Below are positions 57,621-64,000 of a stretch of 64,000 nucleotides of DNA, in pieces. The notes beneath the pieces are model-generated. The model saw only the letters and a program-made list of their open reading frames with translations, did no database searches and was not told the DNA's origin. How positions within the stretch are numbered: position 1 is the stretch's first letter; every line of letters begins with the position of its first letter. Position numbers and translations under genes: made by a program. Source of the stretch: Clytia hemisphaerica. Lineage: Eukaryota; Cnidaria; Hydrozoa; Leptothecata; Clytiidae. The stretch is from assembly GCA_902728285.1 (NCBI GenBank), contig CACVBU010001038.1:1077180-1141179 (forward strand), in the 5' to 3' direction.

Positions 57621-57997
57621 TAGGCCAGCACTCAGATAAGGCTCCAGTACATCATTACAAATAAGGAAGGAATCAGAAACTTTTCCCAGGCAAGCAAAAG
57701 TGATTCTGTTAGATTTGCACCGCTTTTCGAATGACGGATTGAATTTAGCATTTTCTTGTTTTCAAATTTTGGCGGGAAATGTGACTTCCAAGTTAGTATT
57801 TGTACGAGAGCCAAGCAGGCCACGCAACCACGTATATAGAAACAAGGAACTTTAATAAAACTTTTATTTAAGTTCCATGATAGAGATTCGACTTTAGCCT
57901 CCGACGTTACCTTTTTAACCCTAATAATAGAACCACTACTCGACGTGGGTGTTGCCAGGCTATCAGTCTGTTCCTCTAAAGAATCCTGAATTGCAGC

Positions 57998-58185
57998 ACG
58001 CATGCGTAATTTGTCGTTCTTTAAACCATATGTAGTTAATTCCCGTGATAAAGCAAGAGAAATTTATACGTAGGGATGGTACAGTCACTTTCGATCGGGG
58101 TTTTGGACGCTGGAATTTGTCGTCTTTTATGAAATTTGTCGTTCTTTTTGTCAATTTTTAGTAAATGCAGGATTCTTTAGATAAA
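57998..58185 (-). repeat. Dispersed repeat with AGAACGACAAAT motifs, inverted copy
   Basis: It carries acgcatgcgtaatttgtcgt, ttaattcccgtg and aatttgtcgttc in the order expected for the reverse of 2245-2415. Confidence 0.6.
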
Positions 58186-58189
58186 CCCC

Positions 58190-59318
58190 CCTCTATAAAG
58201 GAAATCCACATCCACCGGCAGGAACCACTTTTCGAAAAACTCCGACTAAAGCAGATTGATGTAACTTAATAAAGATCATTGACATGAACCAAATATTTTG
58301 AACTTTCAGTCTGAAATTAAGGAATTCCTTTATGAAGGAATACTTTTCCCCAATGACCCATCATTGGAAAAAAGTAAAAGAACTATACTTTTTTCGCCGT
58401 GAGAAACTAGTATAAAATTATAAAAAGACCTACTCAAAAACGAAGACGAGAAAAAGGGCAAAATACATAGCTATAAAAACATTCTCACCCTCTTTACCCC
58501 AACACGACTGGCCAGCATAGAATACGTAATTTGAAGAAAGAAAAATAGTATTGATAGGTGAGTGATGGATATATAATTAAGGGCAGATATACAAAAGACG
58601 GATTGAAAGAAAAAAGAAAAGGGGGTCGGGCCATAACAAGGGGGCAATTCATCGTGAAAAAAGAAAAGACATTAAAACAATCTAAAAAGTCCCCTCCCAT
58701 CTCCACCCCCTTTAGACTGCCCCCTTTTTACAATAAACGATCTTGCAAAATAAAAAACAAAAACTTTTTTAACATCCTTTTTGAAGGATTGTGAAAAGAT
58801 GGACAAGGTTGATTTTTCAGAGTAAGGGAAGCTCTTACGAGAGAGAGAGGAGGATAAACCCAACCCTTGACATTTTCCTGAGAATATTATCCTAATAATC
58901 ATATATTACGCCACAAACTACATGATTTTTTATAAGCAAACAGGCTGCTAAGGCTTGAGGGCTCAAATTAGCCAATTACGTTAAGTAAAATCTATTTTAG
59001 ATAATCTAACCATGGCAAACGAAAGCCCTTAGCCCAAATATGGTATAATATCAGGGGTGATATATCATGCATTAAAAACAGGCTATTTTATATCCCCCTT
59101 TTGGCATTAAACTCCTCAATTCTATCAAAATCAGCTTGAAAGATTCTCACCAGGTCACTGAGACAGGGGTGTAAAGAGAGAAGAAAAACTATTGCCAACA
59201 GGTGTGTAAATTCGTTGTGTAAAACCTTATCTTTTTAGCTCCATACCTACTTTGAGACACCGATCCTTTTATCACGAGTGAAGAGAAAAAGAAAAGAAGG
59301 CAAAAAGATTAACCCATA
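58190..59318. other. Stretch without recognised gene
   Basis: A purine-rich strand at 58580-58700 and a gagagagag run at about 58838 produce opposite-strand ORFs without domains. The gagacaggggtgt end at 59160-59172 is the tip of an undefined member of the 9121-9441 family. Confidence 0.4.
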
Positions 59319-59608
59319 CACGTTTTTTTTTTATAAGGAACACGTTTATAAGGAACTCGAGGCTGAAAATGGTTCAAAAAATAAGGAATTGTTAAGGAAC
59401 TGCTCAGGCTGAGAATAAGTGGATTTGAAAATAATGTACCTTATTGGGACTAATTTGACCAAATTTTGATCTTTCAAGGGGCAAAAAGTTCAAAATTTCC
59501 TATGTAGTAAGGAACTCGATAAGGAACTTTGAGGCTGAAATTCTCTGTAAAGATAAGGAACTCCAGGCTCAGAGCAAAGTTAAGGTTCCTTATAAAAAAA
59601 AAAACGTG
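59319..59608 (-). mobile_element. CACG/poly-T TIR element (AAGGAAC type)
   Basis: TA-CACG plus poly-T plus ataaggaac at the left and ggttccttat plus poly-A plus acGTG-TA at the right. The interior repeats aaggaac (eight or so) instead of aagaac. ctcaggctgag-like phrases correspond to the ggctt phrases of the other type. Confidence 0.8.
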
Positions 59609-60453
59609 TACCCCAACCTCCTTAAATATTATATTATATGCCCCACCAATCTGGACAAAGGCAGTTGACAGGACTGTAATCTTCCAAATATTTTTGTCAA
59701 CTCATATCAAAATATCAAAAAGGCATTTCAAGTTTTGAACCTCTAGTAACCTATTTTATTGTTTGTCCTCTCCTGATTTCTTTTCATCAATTTTTTAATG
59801 TGACAAATTGGAAAATCTCTTTCGTGTATCAAAAGCATCGTCAAGTATGCAAACATAATCAAAAGTTCCCTATTTGCCGACTTTATTCTGATTAGCAAAA
59901 AAGTGGGGCTACTGATTTTAAATATGTATTAAGATTTTTCATAAGGTACTCAAAGGTTTAAGCCTCTTGCAATTGGTCCATTTTGACCATTTCAAACCCG
60001 GGGGTGTAATACAACTCTTACAGCTCCCTTCCTTAATGCAATGAATTTACATATTCGAACCTGATAAACTCAAATTCACTCCTGTTTCAAGGAAATTTTG
60101 ATGTTGTATAAAATTGTAGCTAAATGGACTAAAATGACAGAAGATTAGAAACTAATTGTATTTTTCCAAGTTGTAAGTAAGGTCAAGACTCAACTATAAA
60201 CAGGAACATTTTTTCCACACAAGTCAAAAATACAATTCTTACAGTTCCCCTCCCCAAAACTCCTTAAACAAGTTCTGAGCTAATAGACGTGATCTAAATG
60301 AAGGAAGGTGAGGGCGGGCAAATGGAATTTCAAAGGGCGGGAAAGTCACTCCTCAATTTCGTAAGAGGGAAAGAAAAAGGTGATAATCTCCATGACAGAT
60401 AGAGATCGTTCTGTGATAGCAACCTTCCTTCTAAAAGCCTTATCATTTTGGTA

Positions 60454-60630
60454 CATGTTTTTTTCAAAAACAAGTGTCTGCCCCTTTGGTCAGGCTCGTG
60501 TATGCTTAAGTTTTCAAAGTTTTCAACTTGACAAATATTTCAGGCTGACATAATATGCTTATGCTATGCTTAGGAATTCTGTAAATCTGAGCCTTCATAT
60601 GCTTAAGCGTTATGCTTGTAAAAAAACATG
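60454..60630 (+). mobile_element. CACG/poly-T group TIR element (ATGCTTA type)
   Basis: TA-CATGTTTTTTTCAAAAACAAG at the left and tatgcttgtaaaaaaaCATG-TA at the right. The interior repeats tatgctta five or more times and has caggct phrases. Same layout as the AAGAAC copies with another motif. Confidence 0.7.
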
Positions 60631-61281
60631 TAAGGTGAAACAGCATACGTCAAAATTTATTTATGTCATATAATTCACCAAAGGCAGAAAGTATCGCGGG
60701 CAAAATCTTTAGCAATCATTTTTTTGCCAGATACCGTACTTATCTATAACAATTAAAAAGTTCCCTCGACAATCAAAAACGCCGAAATCAAAAAAACTAC
60801 GATAGTGCTGCGGTAAACGCACTTTATTGCGATTTTGGCGATTTTGATTGTCAAGGGCGGAACTTTTAGGCTTCTGCTCATCCTCTAGCGAAAAAAGTTT
60901 CCATGTAGGAAGTATATCTAAAGAGGTCTACGATTCAGACTAGATACTTTTGGATTGTTATAGGTAAACACGGTATGAAAATAAACTCAAAAATTATGAA
61001 AAGTTTACTCGCAAAATATAATTGCTTCTTACCACATTTTGTGTTTTTTTTGTATGATAGATTAAAGCCAGAAGAACAAAATCGAGAGACACCCCTGTAC
61101 CATTGAGGATTCAGTTCGTTGACACAAAAAGGTTGACCGTTTTTCATACAATTTCTTACATGGAATAAACTTTCAAGGTTACAAATAACAGTCAAATAAA
61201 TGTAACTTAGGAAGCCCCTTTGGAAAGGGGCTAGGTATAAAAATTATCGTACTTGCTCTTTCTAAGATACAGTATACAGAA

Positions 61282-61507
61282 CACGTTTTTTTATAGGAAC
61301 AAACTAAGGCTTCGATGGCCAAAATGCTAAGAACAGGTTTAAAACATTTTAAGGCTTCGTGGACTCTAAAACACCCGATTTCTTAGGAAAATGGTCAAAA
61401 AATGGAGAAAATAATAAGAACATATTAAGAACATTTTTAGGCTTAAAACTCAAAAAGTTAAGAACATCCCAAGGCTTCAAAAATTTTCTTCTTATAAAAC
61501 GAACGTG
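61282..61507 (-). mobile_element. CACG/poly-T TIR element (AAGAAC type), well preserved
   Basis: CACG plus poly-T plus ataggaacaaact at the left, cttcgatggccaaaatg, five gtt/ctaagaac units, and an end at tcttataaaacgaaCGTG-TA. 226 bp. Confidence 0.78.
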
Positions 61508-61509
61508 TA

Positions 61510-63123
61510 CTTACTTAGTATACTGTATCCTAGTACGAGGCATCTGAGGACAAAAAAAAAACAAAAAAAAGACAAAATATAAATAAAATTCAAAATAAGA
61601 TAAAATTTAGCCTTACTTGCATTTTCTTGCAACTCCCTTCCAAAAAACACAACAAACAACAAAATGAAAATTTAGAACCCCTCTCCCATCTTTCCTCCCT
61701 TCCCTTCAACAAAAAAGAAAAAAAGAAACAATAAAAACTCAAGAATTTTTATATCATATCAACACACCACTACTGCACTACATACTGCAATATTTCTCTT
61801 TCCCTCTCTCTCTATCTCTCTTTCTACTTTGCGCGACATCAATTTGACCCCGGGGCTACGAACCGTCAAAAGAAAACCACACTGAGTTTATATCCTCTTT
61901 CTATTATAATAAGCTTTACAACCGAGAATCTCATGAACACACAACATAAAATAAAAATAAAATTCCACGCATCCAGGGGGTCATTTTTAACCGAAAGAAT
62001 AAGAAAAAGGGCGGAATTAAATGTAATTAAAAAACACCAGAGTCTTATACAAGTAACAATTCTATCACTAAGACTTGGCTTCAACTTCCCTCGTGAATAT
62101 AACCTCTCAAGTTAAGATTCTAAATTTCAAAATAGGTGTAAAATAAAGTTTTAGAACCTCAAAATGTTACATACATGACCCCCGGTTATATGTAGGGGAC
62201 ATTGAACACCACTTCCTTACAATAACATAATTATGCAAACTATCCCTACGTAGCGTTGCCTAGGAGACCATATTTTTCTTGAATACGTTCGAGAATTTTT
62301 AAGAGAAGGACGCGATAGGGGGCTAACCACACTTTGAATAAATTTATTCAAAAAGAGGGCGAGATGTTTTTTATATAGGAAAAAAGCTAAAGGTAATGCC
62401 AAAATATGAAAATTTGGGCAGGAATACTTAAACGTTGTAAGTTCTCTCGAGATTCTATGAAGGTTCGAAAATTCTCCCTCTTTTACAGTAAATTATCTAG
62501 AAAAAACCTTAGTAGCATGCATGACACAGGCTAACGGTCAAAGTGTACACAGTCTAAAAAGAAGTAGCTTGAATCCGGTCGTAGGCCGCTCCTTAGCAGA
62601 AATGTAACAAGGATACCTGACAAAATTAACAATGTAACGAATCTCCGACTCTAAACTGGACAAAACGTTGAAAGCTTCCATAAACTTTTGACTATCTTTC
62701 CAATGTTTTTTCTTCTAAATAGTTATCACGATACAGTACCACATGATTATAATTCTTACAAAAAAAAATCGGTTTCTTTTATTGATTTTGTTCCCTAGGG
62801 GAGGAAATGAGCTTTATTATGAAATTCTCGAAAATCCGCTGTGATTAAGGGAAATATGAGAATCCCTTCATAAAGACGGGGGTTCAGTAATGTCCGAAAG
62901 AAATCTTTTAGCACAAATCCTCATAAAGCTGTGATAAGCTTTCCGACTATTGTTTCAGCCCCAGTGCCTTTAATCTTTTAATGCGAATACTATATCTCTA
63001 AGGCTAAGGCCTGGCTAGTTTTTTTTACGTGTTTTTTTTTAATTTGGAGCTTGACTATAGTAAATTTTAATGAACAAATTAGTTAGCATTGCTCGATTTG
63101 TAAATATCTATTTTGCCATCCTT
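61510..63123. other. Intergenic stretch, low information
   Basis: A-rich and pyrimidine-rich runs (61550-61600, 61790-61830). ORFs are short, and no repeat ends or exons were recognised. Confidence 0.4.
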
Positions 63124-63223
63124 ACCCAGCCGGCACACAACGTTAAAACAACGTCCATTTGACATTCATAACGTTCAAATAACGTTATTTGAACGTTAAA
63201 ACAACGTTGTGTGCCAGCTGGGT
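63124..63223. mobile_element. AACGTT-rich palindromic MITE
   Basis: The ends acccagccggcacacaacgt and the complement gtgtgccagctgggt. Seven aacgtt units lie between them. TA borders both ends. Exactly 100 bp. The truncated relative is at 37838-37917. Confidence 0.8.
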
Positions 63224-63631
63224 TATCTTACACCTTGCATCTTGTTGTAAATGTAAAAAAACTACATAAGTCACTTCCAAGAACGCTTGAAACAAACGAA
63301 CAGACAAAACCAGACATTCAATGTTACTACAACAAGTAGTTTTCGTCGCATATTTTGGCGATGTGGGACTGAATAACAACATTCAGGCTTTTATAAAAGC
63401 TAATTGTAACTTTGTCATCGACTTTGTCAATAAACCACTATGTGGGAACGAAACATCCCTTCTATGCTGCGACTAGGATCACCCGTATATTTTTAATGCT
63501 CTGTGTCACCAGAGAATCTGAGTTTATGTGGTCTATAAGTATAGTGCTCTTTAACATAAGGATGACATTCTTTTCACAACACCGTTCTGTCCATAACAGT
63601 TCTCAATACAACGCAAACAAGTTAATTTCTA

Positions 63632-63809
63632 CAGTAACCTTTCTTTAACTCGAAACTTTATAGTTCGAATGTCTCCTTAACTCGAATAGGTTTTCTCATG
63701 CCTTCAGTTAACAATACCTTGAAAGCCTTACTCTATAACTCAAAATTTACTTAACTCGGACAAATTTGTGTTCCCCGTACGTGTTCGAGTTGTGATGGAG
63801 ACTCAACTC
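63632..63809. mobile_element. pogo/mariner-like MITE, reversed copy
   Basis: Reverse-orientation relative of 41501-41661. It shares gttcgagttgtgatggagac-like and ttgttaactgaa-like blocks and ctcga motifs. TA borders are present at both ends. Confidence 0.65.
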
Positions 63810-64000
63810 TATATAGCAACAACGCATGACAGAACTTCAGGACACCCTTGAACCCAAATTCAACCGGCAACATGTAAATCCCCTAAAGAAGAAAGTTCAC
63901 CCTACTACAAATTGGGTACAAATTCAATCAAGAGATAAGATTCTTCCCTTCAAAATTTGTCAACAGCGCCCCGCCTTTTCTTTAAAATAATCCCCCAAAT

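Noticed and set aside
57632-58003. 123-codon minus-strand ORF
   Set aside because: It overlaps the AGAACGACAAAT repeat at its start, has no domain, and has no splice evidence linking it to the SAM gene.

Overview
The window looks like invertebrate animal nuclear DNA. It is AT-rich and gene-poor, its genes have GT-AG introns, and most of it is repeats. No species can be named. The SAM plus coiled-coil gene and the Cys-rich multicopy gene resemble, from memory, families common in cnidarian and other early-branching animal genomes. A hydrozoan-like, sponge-like or similar invertebrate would fit, but this is inference.

Real genes are few and mostly on the minus strand. They are a PH-domain protein (6614-7429), a protein with several ubiquitin-like folds and a C-terminal CaaX box (27734-29080), a C2H2 finger protein (39675-40091), a two-exon mitochondrial-type 3-hydroxyisobutyrate dehydrogenase (41996-44070), and a five-exon, about 700-residue protein with a SAM domain, a Gln-rich stretch and a coiled coil (46306-57106). 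The last model is strong because all four intron phases agree. On the plus strand a 906 bp segment with one 200-residue ORF, joined to the 3' end of a non-LTR reverse transcriptase, occurs twice 2.35 kb apart (37923-38828 and 40274-41179) with about two differences seen by eye.

The rest is a dense, nested collection of short non-autonomous DNA elements with terminal inverted repeats (TIRs). Three have TTAA target sites and piggyBac-like CCC ends. At least a dozen sit between TA dinucleotides in the Tc1/mariner/pogo manner. Nesting is clear: a TTAA element inside a TA element (822-1673), a 1 kb foldback inside another (15511-16813), and a TA element inside a TA element (55919-56300). Intron 1 of the SAM gene holds a 4.8 kb unit with 420-430 bp inverted ends and a decayed copy of a Cys-rich multicopy gene inside.

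The most unusual pattern is that many elements are filled with reiterated copies of one short motif, and the motif differs between elements. In the group that shares the end CACG plus poly-T, the motif next to the terminus and the motif repeated inside change together: AAGAAC, AAGAAT, AAGGAAC or AAGCATA. A tRNA-like sequence at 39236-39325 has its 3' half before its 5' half, with flanks able to pair, as in circularly permuted tRNA genes. These two observations, the long-TIR unit and the duplicated chimeric segment are the main candidates for something new.
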